Assembly: GCA_035516965.1 (NCBI GenBank)
Contig: DATIZR010000091.1
Span: forward strand, 1-64,000
Direction of reading: 5' to 3'
Length of the DNA stretch: 64,000 nucleotides
Source: Nitrospirota bacterium
GTDB taxonomy: Bacteria; Nitrospirota; UBA9217
Positions 1 to 7,905 of the stretch are shown here, in pieces (the first letter of the stretch is position 1; each line of letters starts with the position of its first letter). The position numbers and the translations under genes were made by a program. Under the pieces are notes generated by a model that saw only the letters and a program-made list of their open reading frames with translations, searched no databases and was not told where the DNA came from.

Positions 1-624
1 GAAATGATCGCGAAGGCGGACAAGAAGCGGCTGCGGTATCTCTCGTTCGCGGAATACCACAAGCTCCTTGAGAAGTGCGAAGTGTGGCTTCGGGGCCCGG
101 TGATCGCGGCAGCCTGGACGGGTTTACGGAAGGGCAACATCCTGAACCTGAAGCGCAGCCAGGTGAACATCTTCAACAGGACGATCTCGCTTGACGGGTC
201 CGAGACCAAGAACGGCGAAGCGCTGATCATCCCGATTGCGGCCCCTGCACTGGAAGCCCTGAAAGAAGCCACGAAGGTGACGCACTTGAACAGTCCTTAT
301 GTGTTCTGCGACGCGGACGGAAAACGCTACAGCGCAATGCAGGTGCAGCGGGCTTTCAAGGATGCACTCTCGAAGGCAGAGATAGAGGACTTCCGGTTCC
401 ATGATCTTCGGCACTGCTTTGCATCATGGAACAGACAGGCGGGAATCGACCTCGACACGCTCGCCGATCTCATGGGCCACAAGGACACCCGAATGACGAG
501 ACGCTACGCACACATCGGACCGCAGCATCTGGTGAGTGCGATCAGCCAGCTGGAGAAAAGCTACCGCGATTTTGGAACAATTTCGGAACAATCCAAAGAA
601 AAAGAGCTACGGCAATCGCCGTAA
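1..624 (+). CDS. Tyrosine recombinase/integrase, C-terminal catalytic part (5' end outside window)
   Basis: The frame is open to the window edge; the first ATG is at 4 but the N-terminal arm and core-binding domains are missing, so the true start lies to the left. Counting from that ATG, the catalytic set is visible: Arg42 in TGLRKGN, Lys69 in ETKNGE, HDLRH at 133-137, His159 in LMGHKD and the nucleophile Tyr168 in RRYAH. This is the catalytic domain of phage/genomic-island integrases, which cut and rejoin DNA at an attachment site. The gene runs toward and ends 14 bp from the 3' end of tRNA-Glu, the usual arrangement for an element integrated in a tRNA gene. The rest of that element must lie to the left of the window. 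It is not of the integron IntI type as far as the visible part shows. Confidence 0.93.
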   Translation, partial: EMIAKADKKRLRYLSFAEYHKLLEKCEVWLRGPVIAAAWTGLRKGNILNLKRSQVNIFNRTISLDGSETKNGEALIIPIAAPALEALKEATKVTHLNSPYVFCDADGKRYSAMQVQRAFKDALSKAEIEDFRFHDLRHCFASWNRQAGIDLDTLADLMGHKDTRMTRRYAHIGPQHLVSAISQLEKSYRDFGTISEQSKEKELRQSP

Positions 625-638
625 CTCTTTGATTTTTT
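601..638. terminator. Bidirectional intrinsic terminator between integrase and tRNA-Glu
   Basis: A 13-bp stem with one mismatch (601-613 pairing with 618-630, loop AATC) overlaps the integrase stop codon. On the plus strand it is followed by GATTTTTT; on the minus strand by CTCTTTTTCTTT. It can therefore end both the integrase transcript and the tRNA transcript coming from the right. Confidence 0.8.
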
Positions 639-715
639 GGCGTCCCCAGGGGGATTCGAACCCCCGTTATCGCCGTGAAAGGGCGGTGTCCTGGGCCGGG
701 CTAGACGATGGGGAC
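638..715 (-). tRNA. tRNA-Glu (anticodon TTC)
   Basis: The reverse complement gives a full cloverleaf: acceptor GTCCCCA pairing with TGGGGAC, discriminator G, encoded CCA at 638-640, T-arm GGGGGTTCGAATCCCCC, and anticodon loop CTTTCAC with anticodon TTC. The 3' end faces the integrase gene, so the T-arm/acceptor end is the likely attachment core of the element on the left. Confidence 0.96.
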
Positions 716-811
716 GGATTGATAATCAGTTTAGTTCGGAGTCCTTAGTTCTGAGTTATAAGTCTTGCTTTGAATCATTTAATGAACTCACAACTCATAA
801 CTGGATTTAAG

Positions 812-887
812 TGGTGAGCCGGCTGGGATTCGAACCCAGGACACCCGCCTTAAAAGGGCGGTGCTCTACCAACTGAGCTACCGGCCC
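812..887 (-). tRNA. tRNA-Lys (anticodon TTT)
   Basis: The reverse complement folds as a cloverleaf: acceptor GGGCCGG with CCGGCTC (one G-U pair), D-arm with AGCTCAGTTGGTAGAGC, anticodon loop CTTTTAA with TTT, T-arm with GGTTCGAATCC, discriminator A and encoded CCA at 812-814. It is probably co-transcribed with tRNA-Glu 96 bp downstream. The spacer holds only an AT-rich imperfect repeat. Confidence 0.97.
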
Positions 888-909
888 GCGCTTTCACGCG
901 AAGAGGCGT

Positions 910-939
910 ATATTATCAGAGTTTTCGGAGTATTGTCAA
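910..939 (-). promoter_or_regulatory. Promoter for tRNA-Lys/tRNA-Glu
   Basis: On the minus strand TTGACA (939-934) and TAATAT (915-910) are separated by 18 bp, about 22 bp upstream of the tRNA-Lys 5' end. This is a near-consensus sigma-70 promoter. Confidence 0.7.
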
Positions 940-1024
940 TAAAATTTCCCGCACCAGGTAACGTTCCAAATTAAAATACCAGATCATTTGACATTGTTTC
1001 CGGAATGTCTTTTTCCGTCGGGAC

Positions 1025-2332
1025 CTATCTCCGGGCAGCTGCCTTCTTGAACGGCTGCTCCAGGATGATGGTCTCGTCCCTGCGCGCTCCGGTCGAGATG
1101 ATCGTGGGCTTCACGCCCGAGAGCCTGCAGATCTTTTCCACGTAGGCGCGGGCCTTCTTGGGAAGATCCCCGTACCGGGTGATGCCGATGGTGCTTTCCT
1201 TCCATCCTGGCATGGTGATGTACTGGGGGGTCCCCCTCTCGAGCACTGCCAGCTCTGAGGGCATCTCCTCGTACAGTTTTCCGCGGTACTTGTAACCGAC
1301 GCAGATCTTGAGCTCGTCCATGTCATCGAGCACGTCGAGCTTGGTGATGGCGGCGCAGGTCATGCCGTTCACGCGTACGGCGTGCCTCACAACGAGCGTG
1401 TCGAACCATCCGCAGCGCCTCGCCCTTCCCGTCGTCGCGCCGAACTCCTTGCCGCGCGCTCGCAGCAGTTCACCCGTGTTGTTCTCGAGCTCGGTGGGGA
1501 AGGGGCCGCTGCCCACCCGCGTCGTATAGGCCTTCACGATTCCCATCACGTCCGAGATCGTGTTCGGCCCGATGCCAAGCCCGGTGCAGGCACCGCCCGC
1601 CGTGGGGCTCGACGAGGTCACGAAGGGATAGGTGCCGTGGTCGATGTCCAGGTGCGTGCCCTGGGCGCCCTCGGCAAGGATCTTTCTCTTCTTCGCGATG
1701 GACTGGTTCAGGAACAGCGTCGTGTCGCTGATATACTTCTTCAGCCGCCTTGCATAGGCCATGTATTCGTCGAAGACGCGGTCCTGCTGCACGAGCGGCT
1801 GTTTGTAGAAGCGGTCCAGCAGAAAGTTCGCCTCGGTGCAACTGCAGGAAAGCTTTTCCCGGAACATGTTCGGGTCGAGCATATCGGCCATCCGGATGCC
1901 CTTGCGGTTGATCTTGTCGGCGTAGGCCGGCCCGATGCCGCGGCCGGTGGTCCCGATTTTCCGGGTCCCCTTCTGCGTTTCGCTCGCCACATCGAGGGCC
2001 TTGTGGTAGGGCATGATGAGATGGGCATTCTTACTGATGAGCAGGCTCTCGTCGAACCGGACGCCCCTCCTGGTCATCGCGTCCATCTCTTCGATCAGCG
2101 CGGCCGGATCAACGACCACGCCGTTGCCGATGATGCACGTCTTGCCCCTGTGCAGGATCCCCGAGGGCACGAGGTGCAGGATGAACTCGTTCTTGCCCAC
2201 CACTACGGTATGCCCCGCATTGTGGCCGCCCTGGTAGCGCGCGACCACGTCTGCCCTTTCCGTGAGCAGGTCGATGATCTTTCCCTTGCCTTCGTCACCC
2301 CACTGGGCGCCGACGACGACTAAGACTGGCAT
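1025..2332 (-). CDS. purA: Adenylosuccinate synthetase
   Basis: 435 aa. It catalyses the GTP-dependent joining of IMP and aspartate to adenylosuccinate, the first committed step to AMP, in the cytoplasm. The N-terminus shows the P-loop-like WGDEGKGK motif, followed by GGHNAGHTVV, GTTGRGIGPAY, and late TKLDVLDD, all family signatures; the length is normal. The frame also opens with an upstream ATG at 2350, but the ATG at 2332 (MPVLVVVGAQWG) has AAGGAG six bases before it and matches the family start. It follows serA on the same strand with a 92-bp gap. Confidence 0.97.
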   Translation of the reverse strand: MPVLVVVGAQWGDEGKGKIIDLLTERADVVARYQGGHNAGHTVVVGKNEFILHLVPSGILHRGKTCIIGNGVVVDPAALIEEMDAMTRRGVRFDESLLISKNAHLIMPYHKALDVASETQKGTRKIGTTGRGIGPAYADKINRKGIRMADMLDPNMFREKLSCSCTEANFLLDRFYKQPLVQQDRVFDEYMAYARRLKKYISDTTLFLNQSIAKKRKILAEGAQGTHLDIDHGTYPFVTSSSPTAGGACTGLGIGPNTISDVMGIVKAYTTRVGSGPFPTELENNTGELLRARGKEFGATTGRARRCGWFDTLVVRHAVRVNGMTCAAITKLDVLDDMDELKICVGYKYRGKLYEEMPSELAVLERGTPQYITMPGWKESTIGITRYGDLPKKARAYVEKICRLSGVKPTIISTGARRDETIILEQPFKKAAARR

Positions 2333-2424
2333 GGTGACTCCTTGCTGCATTGAAGAATGAAAATTGAAGTTCTTTGATCAATAAAGAGTGATCAGCAACT
2401 GTTCAATCTTCACTCTGCGTTTTT

Positions 2425-4002
2425 TTAGATTTTGATCTGCTTCACCGACAGCACGTTCGGCAGCTGCTTGATCTTGGCCATCACGGCATCGGACACGGTG
2501 CTGTCGACGCTCACGACCGACATGGCCAGGCCGCCCTGCTGCTCGCGGCCAAACTGCATGCGCGCGATGTTGATGCCGTTCTGGCCCATGAGCATTCCGA
2601 TGCCGCCAATCACGCCGGGCTTGTCGTTGTTCATGAGCACGAGCATGGTCCCCTCGGGCACGGTCTCCATCGGGAAGTTGTCCACCTGGATGATGCGCGG
2701 CTCCTTTTTGCTGTTGAGCGTGCCTGCGGCGGACAGGTCCTTGGCTCCCGCCTTGATCCGCAGCGTGACCAGGCTCGTGTACTCCGTGGTCCCGCTTGAC
2801 CGGGATACCTTCACGTCGATCCCGCGGTCCTTGGCGATCAGCGGGGCGTTCACATAGTTCACGTTCTCCTGCAGCGTGGGCGTGAGCAGCCCCTTGAGTG
2901 CGGCCAGCGTGATCGGCTCCTGCTTGAGGTTCGCCACTTCACCGCTATACTCCACGGTCACCTGGGTGAGGCCGCCCTCGACGAGCTGGCCGATGAACAG
3001 GCCCATGCGCTCGGCGAGGTTGATGTACGGCGAGAGCGTGGGGAGCTGGTCGGCCGGCACCGAGGGCACGTTCACGGCGTTCCGAACGGTCCCGGCTACG
3101 AGATAATCCACGACCTGCTCGGCAACGGCGATCGCCACGTTGTCCTGGGCCTCCCGGGTTGAGGCGCCGAGGTGCGGCGTCGCGATGAAGTTGTCCAGCG
3201 TGAGCAGCGGGTGGCTCTCGGGCGGCTCCTTCTCGAACACATCGAAGGCGGCTGCTGCCACTCTGCCGCTCTTGAGAGCCTCGTAGAGGTCCTGCTCGTT
3301 GATGATGCCGCCGCGGGCGCAGTTGATGATGCGCACGCCTTCCTTCATCTGGGCGATGGTGTCCTTGTTGATCAGGTTCGCGGTCTCCTTGGTCTTGGGC
3401 GTATGGACCGTGATGAAGTCGGACCGCTTGTAGATCGTCGGCAGGTCCGCCAGTTCGATGCCGAGCGATTTTGCCTTCTCCGTCGAGATGAACGGATCAT
3501 AGGCCAAGACCTTCATCCCCAGCCCGATGGCGCGGTTCGCCACGACGCCGCCGATGGCCCCCAGCCCGATCACGCCCAGGGTCTTGTCATAGAGTTCCAC
3601 ACCCTCGAACTTCTTCTTTTCCCATTTCCCGGCCTTGAGCGATGCATAGGACTGCGGGATCATGCGGGCGCAGGCGAAGATCATGCCGATGGTATGTTCA
3701 GCGGTCGTCACGGTGTTGCCTCCGGGCGTGTTCATGACCACGACGCCCTTCTTGGTTGCGGCAGGCGTATCCACGTTGTCCAGGCCGCTTCCGGCGCGGC
3801 CCACGACCTTGAGTTTCCCGGCCTTTTCGAGCAGGCCGGCCGTCACCTTGGTGGCCGAACGGATAATGAGCGCGTCGTAGTCGCCGATGATCTTCTCGAT
3901 CTCCTCGGGCGCGGTCTTGCTCCGGGCGTCCACCTCGAGCCCGGCCTTCTTGAGAATCTCCACGCCTACGGGGGAGAGGTTGTCGCTGATGAGAACCTTC
4001 AT
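2425..4002 (-). CDS. serA: D-3-phosphoglycerate dehydrogenase
   Basis: 525 aa, the long bacterial form. It oxidises 3-phosphoglycerate to phosphohydroxypyruvate with NAD, the first step of serine synthesis. Visible in order: substrate-binding half, Rossmann motif GLGAIGGVVANRA, INCARGGIINE and a HLGAST catalytic stretch, then the allosteric-substrate-binding domain and a C-terminal ACT domain (near GVIGGIGMLMGQNGINIARMQ), where serine feedback usually acts. The frame extends upstream, but ATG 4002 (MKVLISDNLSPVG) is preceded by GGAGG and matches the family N-terminus. The aminotransferase for the next step appears to be the gene upstream. Confidence 0.96.
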   Translation of the reverse strand: MKVLISDNLSPVGVEILKKAGLEVDARSKTAPEEIEKIIGDYDALIIRSATKVTAGLLEKAGKLKVVGRAGSGLDNVDTPAATKKGVVVMNTPGGNTVTTAEHTIGMIFACARMIPQSYASLKAGKWEKKKFEGVELYDKTLGVIGLGAIGGVVANRAIGLGMKVLAYDPFISTEKAKSLGIELADLPTIYKRSDFITVHTPKTKETANLINKDTIAQMKEGVRIINCARGGIINEQDLYEALKSGRVAAAAFDVFEKEPPESHPLLTLDNFIATPHLGASTREAQDNVAIAVAEQVVDYLVAGTVRNAVNVPSVPADQLPTLSPYINLAERMGLFIGQLVEGGLTQVTVEYSGEVANLKQEPITLAALKGLLTPTLQENVNYVNAPLIAKDRGIDVKVSRSSGTTEYTSLVTLRIKAGAKDLSAAGTLNSKKEPRIIQVDNFPMETVPEGTMLVLMNNDKPGVIGGIGMLMGQNGINIARMQFGREQQGGLAMSVVSVDSTVSDAVMAKIKQLPNVLSVKQIKI

Positions 4003-4128
4003 ACATTCCTCCAAAACCGGATATAACCAGGGATGAACACGGGAACGCCGCACCATGCACTTCGTCTTCGTTGTTCCTGCCGGTGCCCATCCGTGCGTCC
4101 GGCGCGGCCGGACCCGTGGTTTTACATG

Positions 4129-5265
4129 CTATTTCATCAATATTTCCTGCGCTGCGGCAACGCCCGTTCCCAGTTTCACTGGGTGGCCCAGGCCCTTCAA
4201 GACCATTTCGATCCCGGCGACTGCCGTTATCACGTCGAAGGTGTCGGCGTAGCCCAGATGGGCGATGCGGAAGATCTTGCCCTTGAGTTTGTCCTGCCCG
4301 CCGGCGCCGGTGATGCCGTACTTCTCGCGCAGGTTCTTGTAGATCGCCTGGCCGTCGACGCCGGCCGGCGCCTCGATGGCCGTGAGCGCGTTCGACGGAT
4401 TTTCCTTCGGGAAGAGCTTGAGGTCCAGGGCCGCTGCGGCGGCGCGCGTCGCCCGTGCCAACCGGTCATGACGCGCGAAGACCTTGTCGAGGCCCTCGGC
4501 CTGGAGCATCCTGATGCACTCATTCAGGCCGATGATGAGCGTCACGGCCGAGGTAAAGTTGGTCTGGTTCTTGGCGAGGTTCTCGCGTTCCTTCTTGAAG
4601 TTGAAGTAGAACTTCGGCGTCTTGGCGGAATCGGCCATCTTCCAGGCCTTGTCGGAGACCGAAACGAAGGCAAGCCCCGGGGGCAGCATCACACCCTTCT
4701 GCGAGCCGCCGATCATGACGTCGATGCCCCACTCGTCGGTCCGGATATCATGGGCCACGAGGGCGGAAATGGCGTCGACGACAAAGAGGGCATCGGTCTT
4801 CTTGACGACCGCGGCGATTGTCTTGACGTCATGGTACACGCCGGTCGAGGTCTCGTTCGCCTGGACGAACACGGCTTTGATCTTCGGGTTCTTCCTGAGC
4901 GCGGCCTCGACCTGGTCGGCCTTCACCGCGTAGCCCCACTCCACCATCAGTTCCTCGACCTTCATGCCGTAGGCCTGGCAGATCTTGGTCCACCGTTCGC
5001 CGAACTTGCCGCCGTTGACCACCAGCACGTCATCGCCGGGGGACAGGAAGTTCGTGACCGAGCCGACCATGCCGCCGGTACCGGTGGCGCAGAGGATGAG
5101 CACGTCGTTCCTGGTCTGATAGATCCACTGGAGGCCTTTTTTCGCAGAATCGAGCACCGGCAGAAAGTCCGGCGCGCGGTGATGGATGATCGGCATGGCC
5201 ATGGCAAGGAGCGCCTCCGGCGGGACGGGGGTCGGGCCTGGCGCCAAGAGATATTTTTTTTGCAT
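4129..5265 (-). CDS. Class V PLP-dependent aminotransferase (serine-glyoxylate/phosphoserine type)
   Basis: 378 aa. It belongs to the alanine-glyoxylate/serine-pyruvate aminotransferase family: N-terminal LLAPGPTPVPPEAL, ATGTGGM near the phosphate cup, VDAISAL with the PLP-nitrogen Asp, and the Schiff-base lysine in GGSQKGVMLPPG. Placement directly upstream of serA, and the lack of a standard serC here, suggest it transaminates phosphohydroxypyruvate (or makes serine/glycine from glyoxylate); the exact donor and acceptor are inferred. The chosen ATG has GGAGGG nine bases upstream; 26 extra upstream codons in frame lack support. A TTGACA promoter at 5479-5508 would give an unusually long leader of about 205 nt. 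Confidence 0.88.
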   Translation of the reverse strand: MQKKYLLAPGPTPVPPEALLAMAMPIIHHRAPDFLPVLDSAKKGLQWIYQTRNDVLILCATGTGGMVGSVTNFLSPGDDVLVVNGGKFGERWTKICQAYGMKVEELMVEWGYAVKADQVEAALRKNPKIKAVFVQANETSTGVYHDVKTIAAVVKKTDALFVVDAISALVAHDIRTDEWGIDVMIGGSQKGVMLPPGLAFVSVSDKAWKMADSAKTPKFYFNFKKERENLAKNQTNFTSAVTLIIGLNECIRMLQAEGLDKVFARHDRLARATRAAAAALDLKLFPKENPSNALTAIEAPAGVDGQAIYKNLREKYGITGAGGQDKLKGKIFRIAHLGYADTFDVITAVAGIEMVLKGLGHPVKLGTGVAAAQEILMK

Positions 5266-5472
5266 GGGTATTCCCTCCAAAGTCTTGATCGTGATTATTC
5301 CCGTGGAAATGCTGTTGTTCGGATTATTGTGCGTGATCGCCACGCACGAAGAATGTTAACGTCCTGCCGGGGCGGGACCTATGCCCGGGGTTGGCGTGTC
5401 GCAGGGATACTGCGGATGTCTGTGCTGTTTCAAGATTTGCTGCCTCTCTTTACTGCTTTTCGGGACAAAAAC
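5266..5472 (-). other. Long untranslated leader of the aminotransferase gene
   Basis: If transcription starts near 5472, about 205 nt precede the start codon with no good ORF. One clear hairpin (GTGCGT pairing with ACGCAC) is visible near 5331-5350. No known riboswitch class was recognised. Confidence 0.35.
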
Positions 5473-5478
5473 CAAAGC

Positions 5479-5508
5479 AGAGTAGCATAAGCCGAAGAAA
5501 ATTGTCAA
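5479..5508 (-). promoter_or_regulatory. Promoter upstream of aminotransferase-serA
   Basis: Minus-strand TTGACA (5508-5503), 18-bp spacer ending TATGC, then TACTCT (5484-5479); the TG before the -10 makes it an extended -10 promoter. Confidence 0.6.
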
Positions 5509-5548
5509 GAAAATAGTTCGCAGGACAATCGGGAGCGGGGGATTGCTG

Positions 5549-5935
5549 CTACTTCGGGATGATGTTGACACTGACGGTCAGGGTAAGAGCCGGATTGCGC
5601 CTGTCGTTCGAATACAGCGTGATGTGCTTTTCAAGGCGGCCGCTCCTCCCGGCGGTATCAATGGTCGCCCTGACGCTGCCTTTCGCTCCCGGTTCCAGGT
5701 GATCAGAACTGATCACCGCAGCGGTGCAGCCTCAACTGGCCTGCACCCTGTCGATGACCAGCGTCTCGGTCCCGTCGTTCCTGATCTCGAACACGTACGT
5801 CGCTGCTGATCCCTGCGCCACGGCGCCGAGGTCGTGCCGGACCTCCTTGACGCTGATCTGGGGTCCCTGGCGGTCCTGCGCCGCCGCCTGCCAGGCAAGG
5901 ACCATGATCGCAAAAAAAAGAACCGACTTTTTCAT
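5549..5935 (-). CDS. DUF1573-family secreted protein with in-frame TGA (candidate selenoprotein)
   Basis: Read from ATG 5935 (AAAGG eight bases upstream) there is a signal peptide (residues 1-19, ending AQA/AQD), then a DUF1573/ASPM-like beta domain. At codon 68 the frame meets TGA (5732-5734) and then continues without any shift for 60 more sense codons to TAG at 5549. Joined, the protein reads VQAS-X-GCTAAV, then HLEPGAKGSVRATIDT, and a C-terminal TLYSNDRRNPALTLTV, all typical of DUF1573. X falls exactly on the first Cys of the family's SCGCT motif, so TGA stands where TGC/TGT is expected. A perfect 8-bp hairpin with loop GTTC follows at the right distance for a bacterial SECIS. Selenocysteine is the best explanation; a Cys-to-stop point mutation or a sequencing error are the alternatives. 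The function of DUF1573 is not firmly known; some members occur with envelope or redox proteins. Confidence 0.75.
5698..5717 (-). promoter_or_regulatory. SECIS-like hairpin downstream of TGA in the DUF1573 gene
   Basis: On the minus strand the sequence is GGTGATCAGTTCTGATCACC: a perfect 8-bp stem with loop GTTC. The loop lies 23-26 nt after the TGA. Bacterial SECIS elements need an apical loop about 16-37 nt after the UGA with G in the first loop positions; both hold here. Confidence 0.65.
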
Positions 5936-6033
5936 GTGTAGGCCTTTCCTAACGTGGGCCGCCGGTCAGGTCATTCCCGTACGGCAGCGGTCGGGCCTTG
6001 ATCACGAAGCTTCCGCTTTCCGTATCATTCCCG

Positions 6034-6738
6034 TCACAGCCCGAGTTTCTTCTGATAGACCATGCTGACCAGCTCATCGCGCGTGATCAGCCCCTTCTCG
6101 ATCAGCAGGCTGATCAGAGCGTCCAGCCGCACCTTGTTGTCCGTGAGCGACTGCTGTGCCGTTTCCTGGCTGGACAGCAGCGCCGACGAAGGATCTGCCT
6201 GCTCGACCTTCGTCATGTTGAGATCGCTTCCGTGGATGATCTCCATCTTGCCGGAAGAACTCCGGGCAGTCTGCTGGAACGAAGCCTTGGTCCGGCGAAC
6301 GACGTCTTCGTGATCATAGTATTTTCTAAGCGCCAGTTTGATTTCAGACTCGAGGGCAAGGGCAGGTTTGATGTTCAGTCCCGTGGCGAAGCGGAGCGAA
6401 TCCATGACCTCGATGTCCAGGGGATCGGACATGGCCACGACGAGGCCGCCCCCTTCCTTCTTTACGGGCACAACGCTGTATCTTTTCGCGACTTCGGCCT
6501 TGATAAACTTGAGGCTGGCCTCGGGGATTTCGGGTTCAAAAAGATTGGCATAAGGGATCTTGAGCTTGTCGGCAATGACTTTTGCCACTTCCTCCTCGCT
6601 CACGAATTCGAGCTCCACAAGGATGGCTCCCAGCTTGCCTCCCCAGGTCCGCTGGTGCGAAAGGGCCGACTGAAGCTGGAAATCGTCGATTAACCCCACC
6701 TCTTTCAGAAGCTCGCCAAGCTTCTTGGCCTCGGCCAT
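6034..6738 (-). CDS. Stand-alone MshEN/GspE N-terminal domain protein
   Basis: 234 aa. The first ~150 residues match the N-terminal domain of GspE/PilB/MshE-type ATPases: LGELLKEVGLIDDFQLQSAL, GGKLGAILVELEFVSEEEVAKVIADKLKIPY, then VPVKKEGGGLVVAMSDPLDIEVMDSL. No Walker ATPase domain follows; the tail repeats a similar element (LDALISLLIEKGLITRDELVSMVYQ). Some MshEN domains bind cyclic di-GMP, so a regulatory role in a type IV pilus or secretion system is plausible, but no such genes are nearby. ATG 6738 is supported by GAGGAGG upstream; 20 further in-frame codons are not. Confidence 0.8.
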   Translation of the reverse strand: MAEAKKLGELLKEVGLIDDFQLQSALSHQRTWGGKLGAILVELEFVSEEEVAKVIADKLKIPYANLFEPEIPEASLKFIKAEVAKRYSVVPVKKEGGGLVVAMSDPLDIEVMDSLRFATGLNIKPALALESEIKLALRKYYDHEDVVRRTKASFQQTARSSSGKMEIIHGSDLNMTKVEQADPSSALLSSQETAQQSLTDNKVRLDALISLLIEKGLITRDELVSMVYQKKLGL

Positions 6739-6838
6739 AGGGTCCTCCTCGGTGAGCGTTTGGCGAGGCACCGACCGTAGAGGCCATGGTCCCGCCACCT
6801 GTGATTATATGCTTGGGCTCGACAGAATGTCAACCATT

Positions 6839-7678
6839 TTACGGGGAAGCTCTCACGCCCTGGCGCCTCGGAGACCCGTGCAGCACGGCCTGAGAGGAAA
6901 TTGAATCACCTTCCCGCGCAGCCCCTCGCCCAACTGTTCCCGCGGTAAACAGATGCCGGTGTTCGACGCTCCCGAGAGCCGCGAGCAGGCTTGCCTTGAT
7001 GCCGGGATGCGACCGTTCGAGACCAGCCAGCAATCTCTTCATCTGCGTCCGCTTCTGATCGGGGTCTCCGCAGGCCGGACAGGCGCAGCACGTGACCGGC
7101 AGACCCGCCTCGACTGCGTAGCGGGAAATCTCGTCCTCGGGTACATAGACGAGCGGCCGGATGACCTTGTTCCTCCCGTCATCGGAATGGAGCAGCGGCG
7201 CCATGGCCTTGACCTTGCCGTTGAAGAACAGGTTCAGGAGCAGGGTTTCAATGAAGTCATCGCGATGATGGCCCAGGGCGATCTTGGTGCAACCGAGCTG
7301 AACCGCCGCGGAGTACAGCACTCCCCGTTTGATGCGCGCGCAGAGCGCGCAGGGAGTCTCGTCGGGCCGGAGCTTTTCAAGCAGCAAATCGTGCACGGGA
7401 GCATGCAGGATCCGGAAGTCATGGCCGTGGTCCCGGAGATAGGACTCGATGCCCACGGTATGGAACCCCGGGAAGCCCGGGTGAACCGTTACCGCGATGA
7501 GCGTGAACGGGACCGGCGCCCGCAGGCGTAGATCGTCCAGCAGGGTGAGAAGCGTCCAGCTGTCCTTGCCGCCGGAAAGCCCGATGAGGATGCGATCATG
7601 GCTCTCGATCAGGCCGAAGTCGCCTATGGCGCGGCCGACAAGCCTTCTGATCCGCTTCGTTCGCACTCGCAGGTTCAT
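6839..7678 (-). CDS. ttcA: TtcA-family tRNA 2-thiolation enzyme (PP-loop ATPase)
   Basis: 279 aa. TtcA adenylates and thiolates C32 of some tRNAs. The PP-loop SGGKDSW is near residues 35-40; ALGHHRDDFIETLLLN and the cysteines of PCALCARIKRG (cluster ligands in TtcA) are present, plus a CCACPACGDP stretch. The C-terminal ~30 residues after GSVEHRHLF are not typical and may be a variable tail. It could instead be a close relative acting on another tRNA site; the family assignment is firmer than the position modified. Confidence 0.85.
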   Translation of the reverse strand: MNLRVRTKRIRRLVGRAIGDFGLIESHDRILIGLSGGKDSWTLLTLLDDLRLRAPVPFTLIAVTVHPGFPGFHTVGIESYLRDHGHDFRILHAPVHDLLLEKLRPDETPCALCARIKRGVLYSAAVQLGCTKIALGHHRDDFIETLLLNLFFNGKVKAMAPLLHSDDGRNKVIRPLVYVPEDEISRYAVEAGLPVTCCACPACGDPDQKRTQMKRLLAGLERSHPGIKASLLAALGSVEHRHLFTAGTVGRGAAREGDSISSQAVLHGSPRRQGVRASP

Positions 7679-7792
7679 GGTTCAATCCTAAAGCGGGAAA
7701 AAGGGGAAGTCAACATGAAAAAAATCCGGATCGCACGCCTGGCGGGAGGGGCCACGGCGAAGAGAAGACAAGTTCCCGACCCCATGGCACAC

Positions 7793-7821
7793 AAAAAAGG
7801 GCACCCGGTTTCCGGGTGCCC
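7793..7821 (-). terminator. Intrinsic terminator after the H1-like gene
   Basis: A perfect 10-bp stem (7799-7808 with 7812-7821, loop of 3) followed on the minus strand by TTTTTT. It lies 85 bp downstream of the Lys-rich protein gene. Confidence 0.88.
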
Positions 7822-7905
7822 TGGAAGTCATGAGAGATCGCGGTTGTCCCCGGCGCTCCTGCTGAAAAGGAACGGGGCCGGCTCATGCTGGTCCATGATT
7901 CCTGG

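Noticed and set aside
1382-2323. Long plus-strand open frame over purA
   Set aside because: It mirrors purA on the other strand; composition is Arg/His-rich antisense and there is no ribosome site or known family.
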